Both the position numbers and the translations under genes were made by a program. This document shows, one piece after another, positions 35,992 through 44,011 of a DNA stretch of 54,631 bases. Numbering within the stretch: the stretch's first letter is position 1; each line of letters begins with the position of its first letter. Below the pieces are notes generated by a model. The model worked only from the letters and a program-made list of their open reading frames with translations. It ran no database searches and was not told where the DNA came from. The stretch is from Bacteroidota bacterium (GTDB lineage: Bacteria; Bacteroidota; Bacteroidia; Bacteroidales; UBA10428), in assembly GCA_003252385.1 (NCBI GenBank), contig QKEH01000040.1:1-54631 (forward strand), given 5' to 3'.

Positions 35992-36165
35992 ATGCTGAAA
36001 GTTTTTCTCGCCTCGTTACTTCTGATGACCCTTGCCGGATTGGTATTTGGGATCAAACGTCTTTTCGATAAGGATGCCCCCTTACCTCAAAGCAGTTGCC
36101 AATCGTCAAAAGCAACCGGAACTGGCTGTGGCTGTGGTGGCGGCACTTGCAGTGCTTCGGAGTAG
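35992..36165 (+). CDS. Tiny membrane protein with Cys/Gly-rich tail
   Basis: This 57-residue gene is below many length cut-offs but looks real. It starts MLKVFLASLLLMTLAGLVFG (one membrane helix, about 2-20), then KRLFDKD, and ends in a compact Cys-rich tail with Cys at about residues 36, 46, 48 and 53 (the pattern GTGCGCGGGTC). The tail resembles that of NqrM-like and other metal-binding maturation proteins, though no nqr gene is nearby. The order (CxxC membrane protein, then this) suggests one small operon, and an A/T-rich stretch before the ATG could be its own promoter. Its function is not known. Confidence 0.65.
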   Translation: MLKVFLASLLLMTLAGLVFGIKRLFDKDAPLPQSSCQSSKATGTGCGCGGGTCSASE

Positions 36166-36255
36166 GGACAGACTACCAAGCGTCCCTGCCCACCTGTCAA
36201 TACTGCTTTACCCCAACATGGACTCTGGAGGTTTTCACTGTTTTAAAGATTCCGG

Positions 36256-36723
36256 CTAGTCGATGCCCAACACATCCATAACTTGCCGTACAGCATCCTT
36301 CGTGTTAACTTTGGTGATCACCTCCTCAATGCTTCCCGTTTCGCTAATAACATAAGTGGTTCGCAGTACCCCCTCGTATTCGCGCCCGTAGTTCTTCTTC
36401 ATTCCCCATGCCCCATAGGCCTTGAGTATGGTTTTATCCGAATCGGCCAGCAGGGTAAAGGGCAAGTCGTACTTAGCCCTGAAGTTGGTATGCGAAGCAG
36501 CACTGTCGGGGCTGACGCCAATCACTTCAAAACCCTTATTGCGCAGGTCGTCGTATCCATCGCGGAGACTGCACGATTCTGCAGTGCACCCGGGGGTATT
36601 GTCCTTAGGGTAGAAATACAGAATTACCCTCTTCCCCCGAAAGTCGGAAAGTCTGACTTCATCTCCATTTTGGTTGATGCCGGTAAACTCGGGAGCCTTA
36701 TCGCCTTTTTTAAGAAATGCCAT
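36256..36723 (-). CDS. bcp: Thioredoxin-dependent peroxiredoxin Bcp
   Basis: The 155-residue cytoplasmic enzyme reduces peroxides using thioredoxin. The signature NTPGCTAESCSLRDGYDDL (about 41-59) contains the peroxidatic Cys45 and the resolving Cys50, five residues later, as in atypical 2-Cys Bcp. Other family marks are KAPEFTGINQNGDEVRLSDFRGK at the N-terminus and VLRTTYVISETG with the conserved Arg. Length is typical. It is transcribed alone on the minus strand, and no peroxide regulator is adjacent. Confidence 0.95.
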   Translation of the reverse strand: MAFLKKGDKAPEFTGINQNGDEVRLSDFRGKRVILYFYPKDNTPGCTAESCSLRDGYDDLRNKGFEVIGVSPDSAASHTNFRAKYDLPFTLLADSDKTILKAYGAWGMKKNYGREYEGVLRTTYVISETGSIEEVITKVNTKDAVRQVMDVLGID

Positions 36724-36948
36724 AATTAATTTTAGTGTTTGATGAACAAATAATATGATGAATTTTCCATGTCATAGGGTTACGAAATCTTTTGCTGATT
36801 GACCCATAAATCCACAACAGGAGACTTACAGATTTGTTCCATCAGGCTCCTTACAGGTTTGGGAAGAAATGCAATCACACAAGCTGCCTTCTGTATATAA
36901 AAGTACGAAAACCCAATCAGCTTTATAACAGCTCAGGCGCACATTGGT

Positions 36949-37614
36949 TTACCCACATTTGCCGGCACGCAGCATTTCGCGTTTCCCGGGAGGGCCGGGC
37001 AAACGTTCCACCGCAAAGCCCACCCGTTGCAGTCGGCGGCGCACCTCACCTTTTGCACAATAGGTAACCAGGTTGGACGAAACCGCCATGCAGGAAAATA
37101 TTTTTTCAAAAATGCCTTCCTCCCAAAGTTCGGGTTGCACTTCGGGGGCAAAAGCATCAAAATAGACCAGGTCGTATTCGTTCGATGATACAAAATCGAC
37201 CAGCGATTGCTGTAGCTTTTGTAGCGTAAAGTAAGGCGCTATCGGATGTAGCTGGTTCCATGGTGCAGCATGCATGTCCTCAAAGAGTTTCTCCTGCTGC
37301 CAGTTAAGTTCAAGCCGTAAGGGATATTCCATTTGCCGAACCAGCTCCCAGGGCAGCGGATAGTTTTCCAGGCTGTGGTACCGGATGATCTTCCCCTGAG
37401 GGCAGTGCAACAAGGTAAGCAACGCATTGAGCCCGGTCCCGAAACCCACTTCCAGGATGCGTATTTCCTGTTGCTTACTGGCCAGCAGTCCCTGTCCGAT
37501 AAAAACATGCATCGATTCCTGCAGTGCGCCGTGAATGCTGTGATAGTGTTCGTTCAGTTCCGGAACGTACAGGGTTGCCGAACCATCGCGAGTAGTTTTT
37601 ATTTCGGTTCGCAT
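36949..37614 (-). CDS. mnmD: tRNA mnm5s2U34 methyltransferase MnmD
   Basis: The start is the ATG at 37614 (MRTEIKTTRDGS); an earlier in-frame ATG at 37653 would run into dinB and its promoter. The 221-residue product is the stand-alone MnmD half of MnmC, which methylates the wobble uridine of several tRNAs. Marks are the start TRDGSATLYVPELNEHYHS, the SAM-binding motif EVGFGTGLNALLTL (about 62-75), YDLVYFDAFAPEVQPELW, and the C-terminal PGPPGKREMLRA. No FAD oxidase half is attached, as is normal for Bacteroidota. It is divergent from dinB across 37 bases. Confidence 0.95.
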   Translation of the reverse strand: MRTEIKTTRDGSATLYVPELNEHYHSIHGALQESMHVFIGQGLLASKQQEIRILEVGFGTGLNALLTLLHCPQGKIIRYHSLENYPLPWELVRQMEYPLRLELNWQQEKLFEDMHAAPWNQLHPIAPYFTLQKLQQSLVDFVSSNEYDLVYFDAFAPEVQPELWEEGIFEKIFSCMAVSSNLVTYCAKGEVRRRLQRVGFAVERLPGPPGKREMLRAGKCG

Positions 37615-37617
37615 GTG

Positions 37618-37635
37618 TATTTTTGTGCAAAGGTA
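37618..37635. promoter_or_regulatory. Back-to-back -7 elements between mnmD and dinB
   Basis: TATTTTTG on the plus strand (37618-37625, for dinB) and TACCTTTG on the minus strand (37628-37635, for mnmD) are both full matches, two bases apart. The two transcripts would overlap at their starts and compete. Neither has a TTG at the ideal spacing. Confidence 0.5.
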
Positions 37636-37651
37636 AGGAAAAGCCCCTCCC

Positions 37652-38740
37652 ATGACTCGAAAAATAATTCATATCGATATGGATGCCTTCTTTGCATCGG
37701 TTGAGCAGCGCGACAACCCTGAACTGCAAGGCAAGCCGGTGGCCGTAGGGGGCGAACGCCAACGTGGTGTGGTGGCCGCTGCCAGTTACGAAGCCCGTAT
37801 ATACGGTGTGCGCTCTGCCATGCCCTCGGTTACTGCCCAAAAAAAATGCCCCGACCTGATTTTCGTCAAACCTCGCTTTTCGGTTTACAAGGAGGTATCG
37901 CGCCAAATTCGCGACATTTTCCTGGATTATACCGATTTAGTGGAACCCCTTTCACTCGACGAGGCCTTTCTGGACGTAACCCAAAATAAAAAAAACCAGT
38001 TGGTGGCAACCGATATTGCCATGGAAATCAAGGCCCGTATCCGGGAAGAAACGCAACTGACCGCATCGGCGGGAGTGTCGTTTAACAAGTTTCTGGCCAA
38101 GGTGGCTTCCGATTTTAACAAACCCGATGGCCTGTACGTTATCAAACCGCATCAGGCCGAAAATTTCGTAAAGAACCTTCCCATAGAAAAGTTCTTTGGC
38201 ATTGGCAGGGTCACGGCTGAAAAAATGCACCAATTGGGCATTCATAAGGGCCTGGACCTGTGGGGCTTTCCTCTGCAGGAGCTGGTTCGCCTCTTTGGAA
38301 AGGCGGGCGGCTACTACTACACCATAGCACGCGGTATCGATGACCGTCCTGTGAATCCCAACCGCATACGTAAATCGCTGGGTACGGAGCATACCTTTGA
38401 GCACGACCTGTTTACCCTACAGGATATCCTCTTTAGCCTGAAAAAAGTGGAAGACGAATTACTGGAGCGTATCCAACGCAGTGGTGCACAAGGAAGAACC
38501 CTCACCCTGAAAGTTAAATTCGAAGATTTCGAACAGATTACCCGCAGCAAAAGCCTGCCCTTGGCCTATACGCCGTCTACCATACATACGGCATCGCTCG
38601 AACTGGCCGGCCAGGTGGACTTTCGCAAGCGCGGCATTCGGTTGCTGGGGCTTACCCTCTCCAATTTCGACAACCCCGATGAACTGGATGCCTGGCAGCT
38701 GGAGATTGATTTTGGTGACGAATTCACCCCCAAATACTAA
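37652..38740 (+). CDS. dinB: DNA polymerase IV
   Basis: The 362-residue Y-family polymerase copies past lesions with low fidelity. The palm has the metal ligands in HIDMDAFFASVE (Asp8 and Asp10) and SLDEAFLDVT (Asp103 and Glu104). Fingers and thumb follow (about 10-230), with ASAGVSFNKFLAKVASDFNKP. The little-finger domain (about 240-350) contains SLGTEHTFEHDL. The C-terminus ends EFTPKY without a clear beta-clamp-binding QxxLxLF motif, which is often C-terminal in DinB. The divergent MnmD gene is 37 bases away. No LexA-like palindrome was seen between the two genes. Confidence 0.96.
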   Translation: MTRKIIHIDMDAFFASVEQRDNPELQGKPVAVGGERQRGVVAAASYEARIYGVRSAMPSVTAQKKCPDLIFVKPRFSVYKEVSRQIRDIFLDYTDLVEPLSLDEAFLDVTQNKKNQLVATDIAMEIKARIREETQLTASAGVSFNKFLAKVASDFNKPDGLYVIKPHQAENFVKNLPIEKFFGIGRVTAEKMHQLGIHKGLDLWGFPLQELVRLFGKAGGYYYTIARGIDDRPVNPNRIRKSLGTEHTFEHDLFTLQDILFSLKKVEDELLERIQRSGAQGRTLTLKVKFEDFEQITRSKSLPLAYTPSTIHTASLELAGQVDFRKRGIRLLGLTLSNFDNPDELDAWQLEIDFGDEFTPKY

Positions 38741-38784
38741 AAGTTTGATCGTGCCATCTCATCCTGGGCTTACTAAAATAAAAA

Positions 38785-38814
38785 CCGCCTGCCGGAATTG
38801 CTTCCAGCAAGCGG
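38785..38814 (-). terminator. Terminator of the TonB-dependent receptor gene
   Basis: CCGCCTGC and GCAAGCGG pair with one G-T type mismatch. On the minus strand the hairpin is followed by TTTTTATTTT. Confidence 0.55.
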
Positions 38815-38896
38815 CCAGCACCTTGCGGTAGCCATAAACCAAGTTTTCATTCTTTCCTCAATGGAACATCCAACAATCGTTCCAAAGTAACCCACC

Positions 38897-41236
38897 CTAA
38901 AATTCGATACGATAGTTAAGCACGGGCAGAATCCCCATTTGAGTATACTCCACCACATCCTTCTTGGAAGGATCCCAGTAGTCGCCGGTTACATTCAGGC
39001 TGTTGGAAACATTCTGAATATCCAGTTCCCACACCCGGGTGGTGGTTTTTTTGTTGCGCCGGAAACTGACCTTCAGATCGAAGCGGGTGTAATCTTCACG
39101 CTTTTTACCGAAAGTATTTCTATAATCCCGAACGGTATAGCCGGCTGTTTCCGAGGCTGCACGATCGATAGGGGTATACCACTGCCCTCCGGCATAGGAA
39201 CCACGCAGGTTTACCCCTATGGCGGAATTTCGGCTGCGCCCTACGGGAAATTCCTTGCCCACCACCACATTGGCTATGTAATTGTTGTTGAAACGGGTGT
39301 TGTGGGCGATATCCTGCCGTAGCTCGGGCTTGGCCTGAAACTTCGATTGGAACAACGAGGTAGTTACCAGGAAATAGTAATTTTTGTCGAAGAATTTCTC
39401 CAATGCCAGTTCCATCCCCAGGTTACTTCCTGTACCAGAATTATCCATGTCGGCAATGATATAACCAGATGATTCGTTTAGAATGGAAAAATGGCTCTCT
39501 GCATCGGTGGCTACGGGTACGTTGTATAAATCCTGGTAGTATGCTTCCATCTTAAGGTTCAAATTGGGGGCAAGCCGGTTTTCGTACCCAATTACGTAAT
39601 GGCGGGCACGAAGAAAATCGAGATCGCGGTTCTGCTGCACAATACGGCCATCCTCCAAACGCTCGCGAATAAGATAAATCGAGATATTATCCGTTTTACT
39701 GTGCATGCCAAAACCAGCGGTTATTGCCTGGCGGCCGCTTACCTGCCAACGCAATCCAAGGCGGGGCTCCAACGCATAGTTTCCATTGAAGTAGAGATAC
39801 TTATAATGTACCCCTGCATTCATGGTCAGCTGATTCACCGGACGATATTTCCAGTTGGCATAGCTCTCGAAAAGCTCCGTGTTACCCTGGTCGCCAAGCG
39901 ATTCATAGAGCACCTTCTTGTCCCAGTCGTAAATATTCATACCCAAATCATAATCGAGCAGTTTTCCGGCAGCTCCCAAACGGAATGTATGTTTGGCCGA
40001 AAGCTTATGCGACAATTGTAACTTGGCCGTATAGGTGCTGTAATTAAACCGGTCGTTTCCACGCAGCTCCCAGGTAAGTGGTTCTATTTCGCTTTCGTAG
40101 TAGTTCCATACATTCCGGGTTCCCGAGTACGAAAGCGTAGTTTTAATGTAGGTATTGTCGTTGAACGAATAAATATGGTTCATACCCAGTACGCCCATAT
40201 CAGCGGCAAAATCCTCCTTCCAGTCGGTTTCTTCCATGGCAATGTTACTCATCCCACCTACGCCAAAAAGCTGAAACGAGCCCGCATGAGCCGTGGGAAC
40301 ACTGATATTGAAAGTCAAATCCTGAAACTTGGGCACCGCATCGCCGGCTACTTTGATCCCGGCCCGGGTGAGCAGGTCGAGCGATGAGTAGCGGTAGTTA
40401 ACCAGGTACGATGCCGAATTGCCTAGGCGCAAGGGCCCCTCTGCCGTAAGGTCGGTACCCAGTACACCCAGTTGAGCAGTGTATTCGGGTTTTTTATTAT
40501 TCCCCTTGCGCAGGTGTACATCAAACACTCCGGAATAGGCATCGCCGTAATCGGCCGGAAATGCACCGGTGAAGAAATCGCAGGTACCCAGCGTGGTATT
40601 GTTTAGTATACTTATAGGGCCTCCGGTGGCTCCCTCGTTGGCAAAGTGATTGGGATTGGGCACATCAACCCCTTCCAACCGCCATTGAACGCCGCGGGGT
40701 GAATTTCCGCGCACAATGATGTCGTTGTTGCCATCCGGATCGCTCATTACCCCGGAATAGGACGAAACCAAACGACTGGGATCGTTAAAACTTCCGGCAA
40801 AGCGCTGGGTTTCCTCCACCGATATGGAGCGGGCACTTACCGTGGCCATATCGTTCAATGCTTCGCCCTTCACTTTCCGTGCGGTGACCACCACCTCATC
40901 GAGTTTTTCGACCGACTCGATCAGTGCAATGTTTACATAAGCTTCTTTTCCGGCTCCAATTAACAGATTGGGAATTACCTTGTTCTCGTAGCCAATGTAC
41001 GACACCCCTACGTTGTAGCGCCCGATGGGCAAGGCCGGGAATTCGAAGTTTCCTTCGTTGTCGGTAATGGTGCCCAGGGCAGGTTGTCGTCCTTCGATAA
41101 AAAGGGTTACCCCAACCAGCGGCAGTTGCGTGTCGGAGTCGGTTACCCGTCCCCGGATTACCTGGGTAAGCCCCGTATTGGCCATCCCCCTGCCAACTAG
41201 GAGCAACCCCAGTAAAATGAAATACCAGTTCTTCAT
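38897..41236 (-). CDS. TonB-dependent outer-membrane receptor
   Basis: The 779-residue protein has a signal peptide (about 1-19) and a carboxypeptidase-regulatory-like domain (about 25-110; IRGRVTDSDTQLPLVGVTLFIEG), typical of Bacteroidota receptors. A plug domain follows (about 115-230; VRGNSPRGVQWRLEGVDVPNPNHF), then a 22-strand-type barrel to the C-terminal Phe. A TonB-box-like DEVVVTARK lies at about 113. It is shorter than SusC-type receptors (about 1000) and has no SusD partner, so a siderophore, vitamin, metal or peptide substrate is more likely than a glycan. It diverges from the eight-heme cytochrome gene across 229 bases. Confidence 0.92.
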   Translation of the reverse strand: MKNWYFILLGLLLVGRGMANTGLTQVIRGRVTDSDTQLPLVGVTLFIEGRQPALGTITDNEGNFEFPALPIGRYNVGVSYIGYENKVIPNLLIGAGKEAYVNIALIESVEKLDEVVVTARKVKGEALNDMATVSARSISVEETQRFAGSFNDPSRLVSSYSGVMSDPDGNNDIIVRGNSPRGVQWRLEGVDVPNPNHFANEGATGGPISILNNTTLGTCDFFTGAFPADYGDAYSGVFDVHLRKGNNKKPEYTAQLGVLGTDLTAEGPLRLGNSASYLVNYRYSSLDLLTRAGIKVAGDAVPKFQDLTFNISVPTAHAGSFQLFGVGGMSNIAMEETDWKEDFAADMGVLGMNHIYSFNDNTYIKTTLSYSGTRNVWNYYESEIEPLTWELRGNDRFNYSTYTAKLQLSHKLSAKHTFRLGAAGKLLDYDLGMNIYDWDKKVLYESLGDQGNTELFESYANWKYRPVNQLTMNAGVHYKYLYFNGNYALEPRLGLRWQVSGRQAITAGFGMHSKTDNISIYLIRERLEDGRIVQQNRDLDFLRARHYVIGYENRLAPNLNLKMEAYYQDLYNVPVATDAESHFSILNESSGYIIADMDNSGTGSNLGMELALEKFFDKNYYFLVTTSLFQSKFQAKPELRQDIAHNTRFNNNYIANVVVGKEFPVGRSRNSAIGVNLRGSYAGGQWYTPIDRAASETAGYTVRDYRNTFGKKREDYTRFDLKVSFRRNKKTTTRVWELDIQNVSNSLNVTGDYWDPSKKDVVEYTQMGILPVLNYRIEF

Positions 41237-41465
41237 GTCTTCCTGATTTTGGTGTTAATGATTCATTCGTGTTTTGGTTTGTCCTTAATGACACCTGCCT
41301 TCCTGAAGGGTTGCAGCCCATTCAAAAAAAAACAGTTTATCGCCCCTTTACCATTATCAACCAACCGCCTGGATCAGGCACAAACAGAAGGATACCTGCC
41401 TCGAAAAAAACACAAATCCGTTTTCGGCCAAAGTCAGTATCTTTCGGAAGCAAAAGCAACAAGGA

Positions 41466-43709
41466 ATGAAGAAGCGTATTATGGTGCTTGTGGCACTTGC
41501 CCTTGCAGGCAGTGCATGCCATCGGGAGCAGCACCGGTTAAACCGGGGATATGTGCCGCGCGACCGGTGCGTGAGCTGCCACGAAGAGGAATGCAACGAG
41601 TATAGAGGATCGCATCACGACAGGGCTATGGAGGAGGCTACCAAAGAATCGGTACTAGGCGATTTTGGCGGAGTAGAATTTGTTTACGGAAGCGATACCG
41701 CCCGGTTCTTTCGGGAAGGGAACACATACTATGTCCGCACTCAAAATGAACGGGGTATTCCTCAGGTATTTCCGGTACGTTACACGTTTGGCTTTACCCC
41801 TCTGCAACAATATCTGATCGAATTTCCGGGCGGAAAATTTCAGGTACTGCCCTATTGCTGGGACAGCCGCAAAAAGGAAGAAGGCGGACAACGCTGGTTT
41901 CATATTTATGGTAGTGAGGTTATAGCCCCGACTGACCCGCTCTACTGGACGGGTAAATACCAAAACTGGAACCATGCATGCGCCGAGTGCCATTCGACCA
42001 ACTTCCGCAAGAATTTTGATGCTACGAAGCGAAGATATCAATCCTCGTGGTCCGAGATCGATGTTTCCTGCGATGCCTGCCATGGCCCTTCCGAAAACCA
42101 TTTGAAATGGGCCGATCTCGATGCCGAAGGAAAACCGGCTACCATGTATCCAAACCGGGGGTATGCGTTTCATTTTCAATCCCGCGACTCCATTCCGTGG
42201 GTATTTAACCTGGATACCGGCATTGCCTACCCCGGGGGGAAGGTAAAGGGCCTGAGCGAAATTGAAGTGTGTGCCCGTTGTCACTCGCGGCGGCAACAAA
42301 TCTGGGACAACTACCAATACGGGCAAGCCATTGACCAAACGCACCTTACCGAAGTGCTTGAACCGGAGTTGTATTACCCCGACGGGCAGATCAAAGATGA
42401 AGTGTACGTGTACGGTTCGTTTCTGCAAAGTAAAATGTACCGCAAGGGGGTAAGCTGCACCGATTGCCACGATCCGCATTCCATGAAGGTTGAAGCACCC
42501 GACAATGTACTGTGCGCCAAATGCCACGTGTTCACCAAGTACAACAGCCGCGAACATCACTTCCACAACCCCGACAGTACCGGGGGCAACTGCCGCGAAT
42601 GTCACATGCCCCGAACCACCTACATGGGAGTAGATCGCAGGCTCGACCACAGCATCCGTATTCCCCGTCCCGACCTTTCGCTGAAAATTGGCACTCCCAA
42701 TGCCTGCACGCGCTGCCATACCGAAGAAACCGACCCATGGGCAGCCCAGTGGTTTAAAAAATGGTACGGCCAAAAATACGAGTCACAAACCCATTATGGC
42801 GAGGTCTTCAATGCAGCTATGAACCACAAGTCCGAAGCCTTTGAAGACCTTCTGGCCATTGCTTCCGACACCGCCCAAAACGACATTGTACGAGCCAGTG
42901 CATTGCGTTATCTGGAGTACTATCCCACTGTTCGCACGCTGGATGCACTTGCACCGTTCCGCCACGATCCATTGCCCATGGTCCGACGAATAGCCGTACG
43001 CACCCTTGCCCGGATCAATGGCGAATATGGCGCACAAACTATCCTGCAGGCCATGAACGATCCGCAACGCGCCGTGCGCTATGAAGCTTACCAGGGCTTT
43101 GTGAATTTACCGCTTGCTACCCAGCAACAGGTGCCTACCGCCCAACAAAAAAAACACATCCGGGAGTACCTGAATATGCTGATGAGCAACCCCGACCAGG
43201 CAGCCAGCTACATCAACCTGGGGATTATGTACATGAACCGCAATAACCCCGACAGTGCCCAAATACTCTATAAAAAGGCACTTCAGATCGATTCTTCGAG
43301 TTTGGAGGCCGGCATCAACCTAGCTGATTTATACCGTGCCAGCAACCAGGATGAACAAGGCTATCAGGTACTTCGGGAGCAGCTGCTACGAAATCCGCAC
43401 CGCGCCGAAATTTACCATGCACTGGGAATGTGGTATACCCGGCAGAAGCAACCCGGCAAAGCATTGGAAATGTTTGCCACTGCTGTTGACAAAGCCCCCA
43501 GTGCCACCTATTACCAATACGTGTATGCCGTGGCGTTACATTCCATGAACCGCAAACAACAAGCCGAACAGGTCTTGCTGAAAGCCTATGCTCTGAATCC
43601 GTACGATTACAATGTATTGTACATGCTTACGGCTCTGTATAAAGAATTGGGCAACCAGGGTCAATACCAAAGGTATTATAACGAATTACAGGAATTAGGC
43701 CGGAAGTAA
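41466..43709 (+). CDS. Eight-heme c-type cytochrome with HEAT and TPR repeats
   Basis: The 747-residue protein has an exported start (about 1-18), with Cys19 in GSACHRE, which could be a lipobox. Eight CxxCH heme-binding motifs follow between about residues 35 and 430: CVSCH, CAECH, CDACH, CARCH, CTDCH, CAKCH, CRECH and CTRCH. Extra His residues can serve as distal ligands. HEAT-like repeats (about 455-550; ASALRYLEYYPTV) and four or five TPRs (about 575-740) form the C-terminal part. Similar proteins with cytochrome c554-like heme arrangements occur in Bacteroidota, and their reactions are mostly untested. Assembly would need the c-type cytochrome maturation system, not in this window. A terminator lies 36 bases after the stop. 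Confidence 0.88.
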   Translation: MKKRIMVLVALALAGSACHREQHRLNRGYVPRDRCVSCHEEECNEYRGSHHDRAMEEATKESVLGDFGGVEFVYGSDTARFFREGNTYYVRTQNERGIPQVFPVRYTFGFTPLQQYLIEFPGGKFQVLPYCWDSRKKEEGGQRWFHIYGSEVIAPTDPLYWTGKYQNWNHACAECHSTNFRKNFDATKRRYQSSWSEIDVSCDACHGPSENHLKWADLDAEGKPATMYPNRGYAFHFQSRDSIPWVFNLDTGIAYPGGKVKGLSEIEVCARCHSRRQQIWDNYQYGQAIDQTHLTEVLEPELYYPDGQIKDEVYVYGSFLQSKMYRKGVSCTDCHDPHSMKVEAPDNVLCAKCHVFTKYNSREHHFHNPDSTGGNCRECHMPRTTYMGVDRRLDHSIRIPRPDLSLKIGTPNACTRCHTEETDPWAAQWFKKWYGQKYESQTHYGEVFNAAMNHKSEAFEDLLAIASDTAQNDIVRASALRYLEYYPTVRTLDALAPFRHDPLPMVRRIAVRTLARINGEYGAQTILQAMNDPQRAVRYEAYQGFVNLPLATQQQVPTAQQKKHIREYLNMLMSNPDQAASYINLGIMYMNRNNPDSAQILYKKALQIDSSSLEAGINLADLYRASNQDEQGYQVLREQLLRNPHRAEIYHALGMWYTRQKQPGKALEMFATAVDKAPSATYYQYVYAVALHSMNRKQQAEQVLLKAYALNPYDYNVLYMLTALYKELGNQGQYQRYYNELQELGRK

Positions 43710-43745
43710 GTCTCCCCAAACGATCACAACAAAACTGAGATAACA

Positions 43746-43774
43746 AAAATCCCGGCTTGGCGACCGGGATTTTT
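43746..43774 (+). terminator. Terminator after the multiheme cytochrome gene
   Basis: AAAATCCCGG pairs with CCGGGATTTT and is followed by T residues. The same hairpin, with a changed loop, recurs at 51496-51525. Confidence 0.85.
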
Positions 43775-43865
43775 CAGATAATTCCTAATGATTAGAAAAA
43801 AATTGTGTTTAAGCTGTCTGCCTTAAATACCCATCTTTTGGTGAAATAGTTGCACCAGAAACGAT
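43746..43865. repeat. Intergenic repeat, copy A (3' of kinase 1)
   Basis: This copy consists of the hairpin followed by CAGATAATTCCTAATGATTA and GTGTTTAAGCTGTCTG, then a weaker shared tail (TGAAATAGTTGCACCAG). The first 75 bases align without gaps to copy B (51496-51570). A diverged copy C lies between the two kinase genes. The copies mark the edges of the kinase tandem duplication. Confidence 0.75.
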
Positions 43866-44011
43866 TTTTAATTGATTATATTTTCCGACCCTGATCCCAT
43901 TGAGCATGCTATCATCTGCGTATAGCACACATAGCCAATCTCATACACCGTTTTGCCATTGTCTTGTTAACCTTTGGCGATAAGCGCAGCAACTCCAAAA
44001 ACGCCGCATGG

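Noticed and set aside
41237-41465. Possible riboswitch (for example cobalamin) upstream of the TonB-dependent receptor
   Set aside because: No conserved box or stable multi-stem structure was recognised on the minus strand, and the leader is too short for a cobalamin riboswitch.
41655-42773. 372-codon minus-strand frame opposite the multiheme cytochrome
   Set aside because: The plus strand carries eight CxxCH motifs and TPRs. The long minus frame results from codon bias and shows no domain.
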